From the NCBI RefSeq assembly GCF_026213295.1, contig NC_079431.1, positions 13,072,299-13,136,298 of the forward strand: 64,000 bases of DNA, in the 5' to 3' direction. Positions 37,319 through 50,581 of this stretch are shown one piece after another (position 1 is the stretch's first letter; each line of letters begins with the position of its first letter). Below the pieces are notes generated by a model. The model did not search any database, was not told the DNA's origin, and saw only the letters and a program-made list of their open reading frames with translations. Source of the stretch: Gadus chalcogrammus. Lineage: Eukaryota; Chordata; Actinopteri; Gadiformes; Gadidae. Position numbers and translations under genes: made by a program.

Positions 37319-37808
37319 AGGGAACCTATTGTGCTTTTTCGACTTTTATGACCTATAAACGTTGTTATAATGATTGATAGTCATGTTTAACCATACTAAA
37401 GTGTCAAATAATGACGTACATGCATTTCAACGTATTCCCTGCTGACAGTCTGGGATGGCTGTGCAGAGCGCTAAAGACTCGGGACAACGTTTGCGATTCA
37501 CTAGTTCACATTTCCAGGAAATCATCTACGTAGAGGCACTCCTGCCGCGCCCCCATATGCCTGGTCAAATCTGCCCACGCGCGCTTCAAGGAAGGTAACC
37601 AATCACAACGGAGTTGGGTTGGCAGGAGGGGGGCGATGGGGCAGAGAAGGACGAAACCGAGCGTTGACAGAGAAGGCTGAAATCGCCCAGATGATGGGAA
37701 GAGTTTCCCGAAAATCTATATCGTTTTTTGTGTATGGTTAAACATGACTATCAATAATTAAAACAACGTTTATAGGTCATAAAAGTCGAAAAGCATAATA
37801 GGTCCCCT
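37319..37808. mobile_element. TTAA-flanked MITE with ~76-bp inverted ends
   Basis: TTAA at 37315-37318 and 37809-37812. Ends AGGGAACCTATTGTGCTTTT and its near complement; inverted similarity runs through CGACTTTTATGACCTATAA to TAGTCATGTTTAACCATAC, about 76 bp. A TTAA target with AGGG ends is the signature of piggyBac-type elements. 490 bp, no gene. Confidence 0.85.
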
Positions 37809-38219
37809 TTAAAACAGGGCCCATGGTTGGAAAGATGGTTATTGTCTCTTATGACAAAAAGCCTTTTGTTGGGCAGGTACTGAAGATCGTCTAGGAAGAA
37901 ATCGAGGTCACCTGTATGAAATTCTTCGGCTGGGATGAAGAATTGCTTCATATGGCCCCAAACCCGAGATGTGCTATTCTACTTCCAATCAGATGTAATA
38001 GCGGTCATCTCAGAACCAGAACCATCAACCAGTCGAAGTTTAAGATTGTAATCTGAGGATTGGGATAGACTCATATCAGTCTGAAAATACAATGACAAGC
38101 CCTTTGTAGTAGTGGTGTTTGTTTGTGTGCGTGCGTGCGTGGGTGGGGGGATGTTTCTTCATTTGCATCAAGAATAACAGGTTTGTCTTTATTTTTATTG
38201 GTTTAGTAAAGCGTTTAAT

Positions 38220-38960
38220 TTTGTTGTAGCTGAAAGGCGAAAAAGAGTGTGTGGGGTTATGCATTTGATATGAACTACATTTTGAGATATTAAAGTAGAC
38301 ATGATTGTTCATAACCTGATACCAGATAAATCAACTGACAATTCGATTGAGAGATAATATTCCTGTTTGTCTCAACAATGGTACAATTATTTGTTATGTT
38401 ATACTGTTTTTCGCAGCCAAGTGAAAAGCACAAAACGGTGTGAGGAGTCTTTTGATATGAGCCGTTACTCTAAATGATACGAGATTAGGTTGTTCATAGT
38501 CTCGCAAAGCCAATCCAAACTACAGCAAGTAGAATGGTCTGGAGCCACGTTAACTCGAGCCGTCTATCCGTGGGGAAACTGGGCGGGCCTCTTTTTATTT
38601 CTTTAAACCAATCACAATCGTCTAGGGCGGGGCTAAGCCCGGGAAGCAGCAGCAGTGTCCATGCAAAATATAACATCTTTCTTCCTCAGCAAATGCTGTA
38701 AGCAAATCTTTTGCAGTTCTTTGCAATTTTCGACGGAAAGAGCCAAACATGCCAACTTTACAGCGCCGTCAAAGTGCTCTGCAAAACTCGCCATACTGCC
38801 TAGTTTCCGAGTTTGAGGGGGAGCAACCGGAAGGGGAGGAGTCGCGGCAAAATCCGACGCTAGGCAATAGACGCTGTCCACTTCCGTTCAGCCAGACTAG
38901 GTTGTTCATAACCTTTTGATAGCAGATATGAATATTACTGGGGTTTTTTAACTGATAATT
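38220..38960 (+). repeat. Degenerate ~190-bp tandem repeat
   Basis: The sequence around ATTGTTCATAACCTGATACCAG (38303) recurs as GGTTGTTCATA (38488) and TTGTTCATAACCTTTTGATA (38901), with similar lead-in phrases (GTGTG..G.. TTTGATATGA). One copy is split by the insertion at 38500-38888. Confidence 0.55.
38500..38888 (-). mobile_element. Insertion carrying a helicase-like N-terminal scrap
   Basis: Flanked by the direct repeat AGGTTGTTCATA (about 38488-38499 and 38899-38910), though this may reflect the surrounding tandem repeat. The minus frame from 38791 reads MASFAEHFDGAVKLACLALS and LQKICLQHLLRKKDVIF. This is like the start of RecQ-type helicase proteins found on fish transposons, just before the ATP-binding motif, which is missing. 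Non-autonomous derivative; family unknown. Confidence 0.45.
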
Positions 38961-39690
38961 TATCTCACTGTTTTAAATTTGACTGATAGTCATGTATTAC
39001 ATATAGCACATACTGACTCTGTGTTCCTTCTTGTATTGAAGAGAGTTGAGTTGACTAAAAGTGTTGTTTGTTGGGAAATATATTCTACTCTTTCTTTGAA
39101 ACTATTCTGAATTGGCATACATCAATTTTTTACAAAAAAATGCAATGAAACATTGAAGATGTACTACGTCATATGGTAAAACTAAATTTGTTTTAAGGTA
39201 AATCATTTCATTTTAAAATAAAGAAAATAAATACTTTGTTAGTTTACATGGTTAATGAAAATAATGGAGAGCTAGTATGATATATATAAATATATAACTT
39301 CATGGCATTTAGTTATATATTACGTTTATTTTTATTATATTTACGCTGGCATGCTAGCCGCCTGTGCAAGGTACACGCCCCCCAGGGCCCAGACCTGGTT
39401 GTGCCCGCTGTTAGAGTTCGGCCGGCTGCATGGTTAGAGGCCGCACCAATCCCAGCTCCTCCAGCACAGCCCAACGGGCCAGTGTTTGTTGCTGTACCTG
39501 AGCCCCGCCCAGTTCGGGCATGGCAGGCCCGAATGTGGACTTGCTTCCACCAACTAGCCTTTATCATACTTAGTTATGTATATAAAAAAAAAAGATAAGA
39601 CGACACGTGTTTACTCATTGTATTGTACTATATAAACGTTAGACGTATTGCATGTAAACATATTTTTGGGAAAATTATATAAAGATCTAA
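38961..39690 (+). other. Stranded upstream block of crygm copy 3
   Basis: CTTCCACCAACTAGCCTT at 39543-39560, then ACTTAGTTATGTATAT and ATATTTTTGGGAAAATT, match 17445-17560 upstream of crygm copy 2, so this is the distal promoter flank of copy 3. A GC-rich, non-homologous insert of about 190 bp (39345-39535) lies just before it. No gene. Confidence 0.6.
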
Positions 39691-40700
39691 TAAATATGGG
39701 TTGCTTGCACGTTGTGTTGCATGATAGCAAAATTATGACTTCGATACAATACCTGCCCAAAAATACCTCGATACTTGATAATGAACTGATACCGCGGTGA
39801 AAATCTAAAATATCTGGTAAGAGACGAATAATGGTCCATTTCGGTCTCACAAATTACGAATGCATTTCTTGGCTCACATATCACCAGTGTTTATTCCTGA
39901 ACGCGTTCATTGAACGATAGTCGTTCATATTGATGATCAAGTCGTTCATATTTTGGGCAAACGTGAACTGAACTTTATTACTGCCTGATGAACTTTACTG
40001 GGAACTCGTTCATTCTGGTGTCTGTGAACGGCACGCTCACTCGGTTTAACTTCCTTCAATAGGGGGATTATTAGTTTATCAACACGGCGGATGCGTGCAG
40101 AATGATCGAAAATAGAAAATTTGTTTGACCGGTTGCAATGGTTATCTCTGTGTGGTTAATTTGCAGTTGCGGTGTTCTCAGCTTACTGTCACATTCAACT
40201 ATAATCAGAAAAGGCTATATGCTATAGACCCTATAGTATCCGTGGTATAAAGGCTGGGACGAATTTCAAATTATAAATATGTACACTTTATGTTGAAAGT
40301 ATAGACCGTCGCGATACCCTTTGAAACGAATGGCAGGTTGATTATTCATCAAAACAAGGGCTGGTAAATTGTGAAAAATGAATTAAACTGTAATCAGACA
40401 ACGCGGTTTTATGCTATAGACCCTAGAGCAGGGGTCTTCAACGTTTTCCAGGCCAAGGACCTCCAAATTGATGGAGAGATGGACCGGGGACCCCCTACTT
40501 ATAGCATAAAATTGTGTTTCAGAATTAAACTGGTCCTATAGTGCCATTTATACATTTACCTTGTTATTTTGCATTCAATACTAAGACATTCAAATAATAT
40601 ACAGGTTCATATATTCATGTTTTTATTTTAAACATGTGCAAGGTACAGTGAGTAGGGTGACCATGCCACTGCCATGCATAAACATAACATAACGAAGTGA
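39691..40700. other. Transposon-rich noncoding DNA
   Basis: GAACG/CGTTC-rich stretch at 39898-40040, resembling the family at 47748-48609, and a CAGGGGTCTTCAACG element end at about 40430. No gene. Confidence 0.45.
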
Positions 40701-40707
40701 TACCTTC

Positions 40708-41656
40708 CAGGGCTCCAGAGTGCGCCTAATTTGGGCGCACATGCGCTTACAATTCGGGGTAGTGCGACCAAATATTTTATTTGGGCGCACCGGTGCGACT
40801 GAAAATGTATCTGGTATAATTATTGTTATTTACTTTTTTACAGAGCAGTCTATTCATAATATTGTAATAACCACGGAAGAGGCAGTGAATGAAGTATTGA
40901 TTAGACAGCGATTTATTAGACACCTAATGAACCGTTGGAACACGCAAGACCGGTAACAATAGAAACGCCGGGAAACAAACCCGCGAAGCCCAATCCAGGG
41001 GCCTGTACTACGAAGCTCGATTAGAGGGTTAGCGAGGTATGTTGAGCTGAAAGCCTGGGTTAGCTGTACCATGAAAGTCGATCTCTTTAAGCGTCGCTGT
41101 ATCACCATGGTGACTTACGCTCGCAACCAAACCTGGTCGGGAGCAGCTTTTCAGCGAGTCTACCCGGAGATCGGCTATTTATATCGGCGTGCGCAGCTTC
41201 CTAGCCCCTCCTCCGATAATGGCGTCACCATTTGTGGGTGTTCCCATGGACCTCGACGCACTTATCGTACAGGCGTCTCTCCGGAGACAGAGGGTTTTTT
41301 GGGACAGAACCGATCCCTTGGCATTGTCTGACGATATTCTTTATGAGAGATACAGATTCGGCATTTATTTAAGGCATTTATTTAATGGTCAAGATATTAT
41401 TAATCAATGGCGTAAATATCGACGGTGCAACCGGTGCAGCTGCCCGGGTTGCCCCCCCCCCTCAACAACTCAGCGCAAGGCAGACACGGTCCAACCCCCC
41501 CCCTCCCTCAACAACTCAGCGCAAGGCAAGCACGGTCCAACCCCCCCCCCCCCCCCCCCTCAACAACTCAAAACTTGGGTGCACCATAAATACGTGCTGG
41601 TGCACCCAAATTAAAAATGTAGGCGCACCAAAGGAAAAAGTTAGTCTGGAGCCCTG
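40708..41656 (+). mobile_element. CAGGGCTCC element copy B, complete
   Basis: Ends CAGGGCTCCAGAGTGCGCC at 40708 and AGTCTGGAGCCCTG at 41656; the 5-bp duplication CCTTC is exact (40703-40707, 41657-41661). Subterminal GGGCGCACCGGTGCGACT motifs. Carries a PIF/Harbinger-type N-terminal frame at 41219 and a poly(C)-spaced tandem (CAACAACTCAGCGCAAGGCA, three times at 41460-41570). Non-autonomous. Confidence 0.85.
41219..41430 (+). pseudogene. PIF/Harbinger nuclease N-terminal fragment, copy B
   Basis: ATG at 41219, reading MASPFVGVPMDLDALIVQAS, then RRQRVFWDRTDPLALSDDIL and YERYRFGIYLRHLF, the N-terminal signature of Harbinger transposases. It then runs into low-complexity proline sequence. The catalytic DDE part is absent. 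The same fragment in copy A shows it was captured before the two copies diverged. Confidence 0.7.
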
Positions 41657-41685
41657 CCTTCCAAGATCACCAATGTCTGTCAATT

Positions 41686-41818
41686 GCCGGTCATTATCGA
41701 AAATAATACCCTTCAGGGCGAAGCAAGACATCTCCGGTTCGCGTCGGGGTCCGGTTCGCCCGGTCGGGGCTTATTTTCCCGATAATGACCGGCGTTCTGT
41801 ACAACATTATCCCTTACA
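41686..41818. mobile_element. Palindromic MITE, copy 2 (left arm eroded)
   Basis: CCGGTCATTATCG at 41688 and its complement CGATAATGACCGG at about 41780-41792, then ACATTATCCCTTACA (41804-41818), the exact complement of 1051-1065. The outer left arm is missing. Confidence 0.72.
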
Positions 41819-42120
41819 TACATCAGTCCAGACCAACATAACGGTTGTGCGTGAGACATACGGACACACGTTTACCCTTTTTGTAAATGCCATACATACA
41901 GTACATTCGGATTGCATGACAGGAATAGATCTATTCCGATCAGAAATCTAATCTGATCAGAAGTGTCAATAGCCGCGCTTGCTGCTACTGCTTCTTTATC
42001 AATAAAAGTATTATTATTTTTTTTAATAAAAGTCAGGATACTAAAAAATAAGTGTATTGTATCCTTTTTTGCGTGAGGGTATCGTGATACCTTTCTAGCA
42101 TCGGTATACCGTGCAACACT
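41819..42120. other. Noncoding repeat remnant
   Basis: Resembles the left end of 45484-46383 (CATACAGTACATTCGGA, AATAGATCTATTCCG). No gene. Confidence 0.45.
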
Positions 42121-42269
42121 AATATGGGTAGATTTAAAATGTCAAGTTCATATTTGAAACCTCCAAGTTTGTCAGCAAAGCATCCGTCTATACATTAATT
42201 TAGCTCAAAACTGTTAAGAGCAGGTGGAAGCTTCTCAATGGGCTTCTACAGTACGTTGAGTAGATGTCA

Positions 42270-42350
42270 TGAGTCAGTAGCTTGAACAATAGGGGGCCGT
42301 CACAGTTTTAGGGGTCTTTTCAGGTATAAATGGAGGGGCTTGACACAGGT
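42270..42350 (+). promoter_or_regulatory. Lens promoter of crygm copy 3, one Maf-like site lost
   Basis: TGAGTCAG at 42270-42277, AACAAT at 42285-42290 and TATAAAT at 42325-42331 are kept. The upstream partner site, perfect in copies 1 and 2, has decayed here to TTGAGTAG near 42255-42262. The more distal conserved flank is separated from this core by mobile elements at about 39690-42120. Confidence 0.7.
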
Positions 42351-42397
42351 GGATCATCAGTTGACCAACCGATCTCTGAGAAACCAACACAGCCATC

Positions 42398-43195
42398 ATG
42401 ATGGGCAAGGTATATATATATATTATATACACATAGTTTTAACATAAATAATTGATTTGCGTCAAGATAATGACACATGATACAGATTAAAGCCAACTAG
42501 TTAAATTAAGAAATGGCATGATATTCTGAAATTATAAACTTTGGCTGACAAATTCTTTGTTTCAGATCACTTTCTACGAGGAGAAGAACTTCCAGGGTCG
42601 CTCCTATGAGTGCATGAGCGACTGCTCCGACATGTCCTCCTACATGAGCAGGTGCCAGTCCTGCAGGGTGGAGAGCGGCTGCTTCATGCTCTATGAGAGG
42701 AACAACTACATGGGCCAGCAGTTCTTCATGAGGAGGGGAGAGTACAACGACATGCACCGCATGCAGAGCATGGGAATGATGTTTGACAACATCAGGTCCT
42801 GCAGAATGATCCCCTTTGTAAGAGAAATCACAGTTCAACTTTTACGCTGAACTAGCTCAACTGTTACATTGACTGTGTTGATGACTCTGCTGACAATGTT
42901 TTTCTGAATCTCTGCTTTACAGCACAGAGGCCAGTTCAGGATGAAGATCTACGAGAGGGAGAACTTCGTTGGTCAGTTCAATGAGATGATGGACGACTGT
43001 GACAACATCCAGGATCGCTACCGCATGTCCGACTGCCAGTCCTGCCACGTGATGGACGGCCACTGGCTGATGTACGAGCAGCCCCATTACAAGGGCAGGA
43101 TGATGTACATGAGGCCCGGAGAGTACAGGAGCTTCAAGGAGATGATGAGCTGCCAGAGGTTCATGAGCATGAGGCGTATCACTGACATGTGTTAA
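42398..43195 (+). CDS. crygm: Gamma-M crystallin, copy 3 (three exons)
   Basis: Lens structural protein. Exons 42398-42409, 42566-42817 and 42923-43195; introns 156 and 105 bp; 178 residues. Exon 2 encodes the same protein segment as copies 1 and 4, and intron 2 is nearly identical to that of copy 1, so copies 1 and 3 are close relatives or recently converted. Exon 3 carries changes not seen elsewhere: ENFVGQFNE for [14 protein letters not shown] for FREMM, and SCQRF for SGQRF, which adds an eleventh cysteine. The Greek-key glycine of motif 3 is kept. The stop is TAA instead of TAG. AATAAA at 43207-43212. The frame is open throughout, but the cluster of radical changes in one exon suggests relaxed constraint or specialisation. 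Confidence 0.93.
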
Positions 43196-43431
43196 GTTTC
43201 CTCATCAATAAAACATGATCTAACTTAAATTTGCTGGATTTCTTGCTTGACCACTGAGCATACAGAAGAGCAACATTTTAAAGCCAACCTTGAGAGTTTT
43301 GAACCACTAATCTCACAGCAAGATTCCATGAGTATCCAGCTAATGTAGGAACTAGGGATGCACCGAAATAAAGATTCTTGGCCGAAACCGAAAATGAGAA
43401 TGAAATTATTTAGCCAATTATTAGTTCCATT

Positions 43432-43861
43432 TAGGGTTGCCGCGGTATACGGAATTACCGGTGTTGAGGCCAACACCGAGTGTGTTGCACATCGGCAACT
43501 ACGAGTTATTTTTTTATTTATTTTTTCAGTAATAAAAAGAAATTCAACGTCATCTTTAGGCCTATTTGATTAAAAAAAAAGTTTGGCAGTTTGTCTTTGC
43601 AGTTTTATTTTTTAAACTAATAGATAGGCTACCTAAAAGCGTTGGAACGCACAAGACCGGTAACCATAGCAACGCCAGTAAACAAACCCCCCGAAGCCCA
43701 ATCCCTACGAGAGCTCCGCGCTACAGCCATCTGGAGGCGCACAGAGCTTTTGGCCGTGATATTATCTACAAAATTATATTATACTATTTTATACCGTTTA
43801 TATACCGGTGTTGACACGAGTGTATTACTCGGTGTGAAAATGTCCACACGCGGCAACCCTA
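43432..43861. mobile_element. hAT MITE, TAGGGTTGCCGCGG ends
   Basis: Starts TAGGGTTGCCGCGGTATAC at 43432 and ends CGCGGCAACCCTA at 43861. Flanking 8-mers GTTCCATT (43424-43431) and GTACCATT (43862-43869) match at 7 of 8. It carries a piece (GACCGGTAACCATAGCAACG, about 43655-43675) also found at 13730 and 40950. Another hAT-type end (AGGGATGCACCGAAAT) sits just before it at 43355. Confidence 0.85.
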
Positions 43862-43869
43862 GTACCATT

Positions 43870-44535
43870 GCATTTATGGCTATGACTGTATACTAACTTC
43901 ATTAAAATCAAGGCATTGCAATTTTTGCAAATCGCTATACGTGGGTCCTTCTCAGAAACATTGAAAAACGTCGACGCTAAGCGCTGCCCGGCAACGATCC
44001 CTTTCTCCTCCTTGTCGCGGTTCAGTGTACTTCACATTGATGTGGACGTTGAAGAACCAGGAACGTTGGAGAACCCAACGCGGTCGTTTGAGATTCATAA
44101 TATCGGCTCACACAGCTTTTGGCCGTGATAATATATATTATATGATATAGATATCTATGTAGGCTATATGATAATATTTAGATATAGAGCTCCAGGACTC
44201 CCGTGTGTTATAGAATATTTACAGAACACGGCTAAAGGCTGTGTGCGCCTCGCCATTGCGATACATCCACTGTAAACAGAGCGCATGGTACTGTGGCTGC
44301 AAGCTGCTCAGGGCCACACCCCCACCCTCCTCCTTGACCCGCCTCGCTCCTCCTCATTTGCATTATAGCTGCAGACACCAAAACAGCGCATTTGGGGGAA
44401 GCTCAATGTGCGACTGGCTCGGAGTGGCTGTAACTCTGCACCACGGCTGAATTTCGGGAACGTCTTTGAATACTGTTTTAGTTGCCCACTAATACCTATA
44501 TTAAAGAATACATAAAATAGCATGTCATGGGACCT
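43870..44535. mobile_element. TTAA element, right end only
   Basis: Parallels 60395-60788 (CTCCT TGTCG CGGTTCAGT, then ACCACGGCTGAATTT) and ends CATGGGACCT before TTAA at 44536-44539. The left end is absent. No gene. Confidence 0.65.
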
Positions 44536-44639
44536 TTAAAAAGTCCCAATTCTCATGCATATGGAATACTTATTCACTAAAGCTTATGGAATTATATTTT
44601 TGTGCTTATTTCGAACTTGAACCCATATTTTCAAGGCCG

Positions 44640-44765
44640 TGCTGGCACCACACCTATGGGGGTAAAATGCATGATGATAGACCGGCGAATTTGAACCCCG
44701 GTCGCTGGCTTTCGGGTCTTATACTAATCCACTACGCTACAGCCGCTACCTCTCAGCGGTTGAAA
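44640..44765 (-). mobile_element. tRNA-derived SINE fragment
   Basis: On the minus strand: GCGGCTGTAGCGTAGTGGATT (box A-like) and GGGGTTCAAATTC (box B-like), about 45 bp apart, as in a tRNA head. The mismatched stem positions and extra sequence argue against a working tRNA gene. Confidence 0.6.
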
Positions 44766-44958
44766 ACATACGATACATTTCTTACATAGGGTGTATTTAA
44801 AGTGAATTCCCTAAATGATCAAATAAGGCAGGATGGACGTTGCTTTTGCATTTTTAAATCATCATCATTCTATTTGGATTAATGGCGAACAATTCTGCAT
44901 TTGGCATAGTTATTTTATAGACAATATGCAGAATATTTTCACTTATACGCATATAGAC

Positions 44959-46979
44959 CAGTGTTTCCCCCACGTTCACACAGCAGCGGCACGCCGCCGC
45001 TGCTGAATTTTCTCCGCTGCTGCAATAACAATCCTTCTCCTAATTATCTTCTTTTTTTTTTTACGTAGCTCCTTTTAGAAAATGTACAGCGCGTAACGTC
45101 AATTGCGCAGCACGCGGCACATCGTCACGTAACCAACATCAAAGAAGAAAAATACACAGCGAGTGTGGCAGTTGTTGGCAGTAGGCTACCCTACACGGTT
45201 GCAAAGTTACATTGATTCTAGCAGTAGCGAGTGAAGCGGAAGATTGAAGAAAGAAGGAAAGAGAGAGACAGACAGAGAGAGAGAGAGAAAGTAAGTTGCT
45301 AAAATGTGTCGCTACATGACCACCAGTGTTAAAAACCCTCTGAGCCCTATCATTTTATTGTATCTATAAACCGCAACCTCCGTGCCGTTTTTCCTCTAGT
45401 ATTGTGTGTGTGTGTGTAGCCTGTAGGCCTATGTGTGTGTGCGCGTGTTGTCGCTCTTTTTGGGATCACTCATAGCCTTTACAAGCCGCGTTTACATGGC
45501 ACATCTGATCCGCATAGATTTCTATACAGCATAGATCTGTTCCTAAAATGTGTTCCGAATGTACTGTATACATGGCAGTAACAAAAGTGTCCGTTATGTC
45601 TCTCGCGCCACCTGACACATCTCTGGACCGGCGGCGACATAATGGATGTCTTATCACTATCGGGGATTTTAAATTTGATTTTAATGAAAGCACAGCAGGA
45701 GAGAGCTTTTCTCTGCCTGCTCCTTCAATTAAGAAGGAGCAGCACAGCGCAGCAACGTCAATTTCTCGTCAGATCTTTATATTTACCCTAAGTTCTGTCG
45801 CAAACAAGAGGAATTTGGATGTGAGTCCGCAGCCAAGACTGGTGGTAGAGAGTGGTCTTACGGGAATTTAGACCAGGAATCCTCGAAGGTCCAATTGCGC
45901 ACTACTGCAGATGCCATCTCTCTAAGTTGAGATGTATTTTAACGTTCAGCCTGCAAAAGTACTAGTAGTAGCCTACTCATTTACAGTTATTTCGGACGCG
46001 CGCGGACACGTCATTAATAAACACCCATGTCCCGTCGCTAAGCAACCGGACACGCTTACCGGACTATTTTTACGGAGTGATAACAAAGACATGAATCAGG
46101 CAATAAATCCACTTTCCTTGACAGCGGTGAAGTTCGGTGTGCTTAAAAGTACAGACGGAGCTCAGTGGACCAATGGCGAACTACTGCGGCTGCTCTAAAT
46201 TTAACCCCAATCTATTCGGAATAAGTGTAAACATGGCGATTAAAACGGACTACACCACCTCTTCTATTCGGCATAGAATCTATGCCGAACAGATAATTGT
46301 ATTCCGAATGAAGCGTATACATGATCATTTTCTGTTCCGCATAGAAATCTATGCGGAACAGATGTGTCCATGTAAACGCGGCTGGAGCTTATATCCAGTC
46401 AGGAATTTATAGCCTAGGTATTTTCGGGAACTTTGAAAAATGAATCCATACTGTTAGATCCGATGTTGTTCTTTATTGCCATATAAAATCCGTTTATCGC
46501 GTATTTTAGTTAGGGATTTATGCTAATCGCCTGTAAGCATGTGGTCATTAGCATAAATGCAGGGAAAAAACCTAAGGACATTTTTGAACAAAGTGTCTTA
46601 TGTAAAAAACAGTTATGCTTTGGGCATAGCAACCATGTTTAGTGTTTAAGCATTAGGCAAAAATCTGTAAATAAATTGTGCAAATTATATTTGCGTTGTG
46701 GCATTTTTTGTTTAAATATTACTATACAAAAATATAAAAATCTGTAAATGAAGACACAAAAGGCAAAGTTACAACACCAATAATCCCATCTACAGTAATA
46801 CACAGGACTGTTTGAATAGGATTTAAGTACATATTCTCCTCTCAAAGTGCACCAGATTCATGCATTCCAATGTAAAGGGTACAAAAAAAATTCGGCCGGG
46901 GGAACATGCCCCCGGACCCCCCAAGAGGGCTTCGGGGACCACACCACCGCTGCTGAAAAAAATCCTGCGGGAAACACTG
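44959..46979 (+). mobile_element. CAGTGTTTCCC element with 5-bp target duplication
   Basis: CAGTGTTTCCCCCACG at 44959, GCGGGAAACACTG ending at 46979, and TAGAC exactly repeated (44954-44958, 46980-46984). Just inside the left end is a GC hairpin (CAGCAGCGGC / GCCGCTGCTG, 44981-45006). The element contains another one at 45484-46383. No transposase recognised. Confidence 0.85.
45484..46383. mobile_element. Nested TTCCGCATAGA transposon
   Basis: Ends AGCCGCGTTTACATGG (45484) and CCATGTAAACGCGGCT (46383) are perfect complements; similarity continues about 60 bp inward through CCGCATAGATTTCTAT. Its ends can form hairpins (TTCCGCATAGA .. TCTATGCGGAA). Related fragments at 34784-35130, 41819-41955 and 1311-1380. 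No gene. Confidence 0.8.
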
Positions 46980-46984
46980 TAGAC

Positions 46985-48640
<1,656 letters not shown>

Positions 48641-48962
48641 TATATACAGTGTAAAAGCAGGAGAATAAGAACAAAAGCCTACAACTGCTGTTTATTTTTG
48701 CAAATAAAAGTTTGTAATTAATCACTCTATTCTTTTATTGTGTGTATGTGGGTCGGAGTTAGGGTTGGGGGGGCCTTGCTTGTCTTGGACCCTGGCAGGG
48801 GGGTCCTCAAGGAAAAAAGGTTGGGAACCACTGCTTTAGGCCATGCTGTAACCGTCAAAATCGTGGTAAAAATCGTCCGTGTTGCCATAATAGGCTGCTG
48901 ACGGACAATAAGGAAACGCGAGACAGTAGGCTAATGTAGGCCTAACAAAACTGATTTGTACA

Positions 48963-49500
48963 GTGTTACATGAACGTTGGAGACACAGGAATAACCAAGG
49001 AATAATTAGTTGTTTATTGGCTAAAAATAAAAAAACACAGACTGATTGTCCCTCCGTTCTCTCAGCACTTGGGGAGAATGCAGAACCAGCAATCCAAACC
49101 ATGCTGGGTCATTTTGGCCAAGACATTGCAAGCGAGGACGATTCGGCAACAGCCACCACATTCATCGATGCCATCCCAATGATGACAGCCCTCCGCAGTT
49201 ACGGGGGCTTGCATTTTTCATCGGCCTGCGAGATGCTCATAAGAGATTACGTGGAAATCTTCCCAGAGTGGGTCAAACTGGCAAAGGTAGCCTGTGTTAT
49301 CCCCGTCTCCAGTGTGCCAGCGGAGAGAGGCTTCTCCCTGCAGAACCGCATAAAGACTGCTCAGTGAAGCCGCCTTGGGGAAGGAAGAGTCACAAGGCTT
49401 ATGCGCATTGCAAGCAGCAGAGACACTCGATACATTTGACTTTAATTCAGCAGCGGCACGCTTCACAGCTGCCGAATATCGAAAGAAGTAAAATATCGTT
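48963..49500 (+). pseudogene. hAT C-terminal (dimerisation) relic
   Basis: Frame 48963-49367 includes LRSYGGLHFSSACEMLIRDY, then FPEWVKLAKVACVIPVSSV and PAERGFSLQNRIKTA, the hAT dimerisation domain of ZNF862-like proteins. After a stop at 49365 the similarity goes on in the same frame (GRVTRLMRIA) for about 30 codons with further stops. The N-terminal parts are missing. It lies upstream of a GCGGAAACACTG terminus at 49872, so it may belong to a CAGTGTTTCC-type element. Confidence 0.75.
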
Positions 49501-49872
49501 TTTATTTATTTTATGCTGTAGGCCTAGTTCAAGTCACGGCCGGCAATTCACTGTTTCTTATCCACTTTAAAATACTCCCGTCTCTTGTTACACTGTAGTT
49601 TAATGATTTTAATTTAATTATTTTCATTACAGTCTGCATTTTATAATGTTATGCGCCAGTTTGTTTTACTGTAGGTAGCCTACTTTGTATTGTTTTAGGC
49701 TATTATTATTTATGCTTTGCCTTGCATTATATTATATTTGTTCGTCTGCACTTTTTTTTTTTAAGTGCAATAAACAGACATTATATCCGACCGATTTTTT
49801 TCCAATTTGACCGGTAAAATGAAACCTTCCCGGTCATATGACCGGCACCAATTTCTTCTAGCGGAAACACTG

Positions 49873-50221
49873 CCCCCACTACAGTCTCGTTTTGGAAATA
49901 TGAGAGACGTCAGTGAACCAACGTGTTATGCGCCATTACACAAACAGCAGAACGGTTATCCAAATAACTCATTGTCGGCCCAAATTCTCTGGGCGGGCAT
50001 GGCAGAGAAAGGGGATGTAGCTTGGCCCCTTATGACAACATATGGGGCCACATTCCAAATCAGCGCCGTTGAGCTTCTATTTTTTCAAAGGCGATCCGGA
50101 TACCTAGTGCTCGGTTTACACCGAAAGCAGGTTTTAGCCATTGGGGATCATAGGCAGGCTAGGGGAACTCATATTTATGTTAGAAAATCACATAGTGAGA
50201 TTTTCATGCCATGGGACCTTT
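49873..50221. mobile_element. TTAA element right half
   Basis: Shares CAAATTCTCTGGGCGGGC and TTTTCATGCCATGGGACCTTTAA with 59732-60788 in inverse order of parts. Ends at about 50219 before TTAA. No gene. Confidence 0.5.
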
Positions 50222-50581
50222 AATAGTTTTAAATATTCACCAAAAATCTACAAAAATACATTTTGTCATTCTGATTGCTGTAGTAGTTACCAATGGTGGG
50301 CTGTTACCTACTACATGGGCTGTTACCTACTACAGGTGATTAGTTGCAGATCATTTTTCATTATATCGAATCGGGATGCAATTAATAGTTTGAAATACTC
50401 CCCAAAAATCAATAAAAATAGATTACTATTCTGATTGCTGTAGTAGGCCCTATATGAACACATTAATTGATTAATTTTGAGGCCCTAGGGTTTCTTCTGT
50501 TGGGCTAGCTGGTTTGACAGCTTTGCAACCATATTTGTTACGTTTTTTATTTGAATAAATTATTATAATTCAATAAATAAT
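50222..50581. other. No recognisable gene
   Basis: AT-rich. An imperfect ~150-bp tandem duplication (AATAGTTT.AAATA.TC.CCAAAAATC at 50223 and 50382; TTCTGATTGCTGTAGTAG at 50268 and 50430). Confidence 0.5.

Noticed and set aside
39302..39598. Proline/alanine-rich 98-codon protein
   Set aside because: Composition reflects a short GC-rich insert in AT-rich flank; no domain and runs into A-rich noncoding sequence.
44681..44760. tRNA gene on the minus strand
   Set aside because: B-box mismatches, poor stem pairing and SINE-like context.
45548..45871. 107-codon plus-strand frame
   Set aside because: Lies within the inverted terminus and interior of the 45484-46383 transposon; no recognisable domain.
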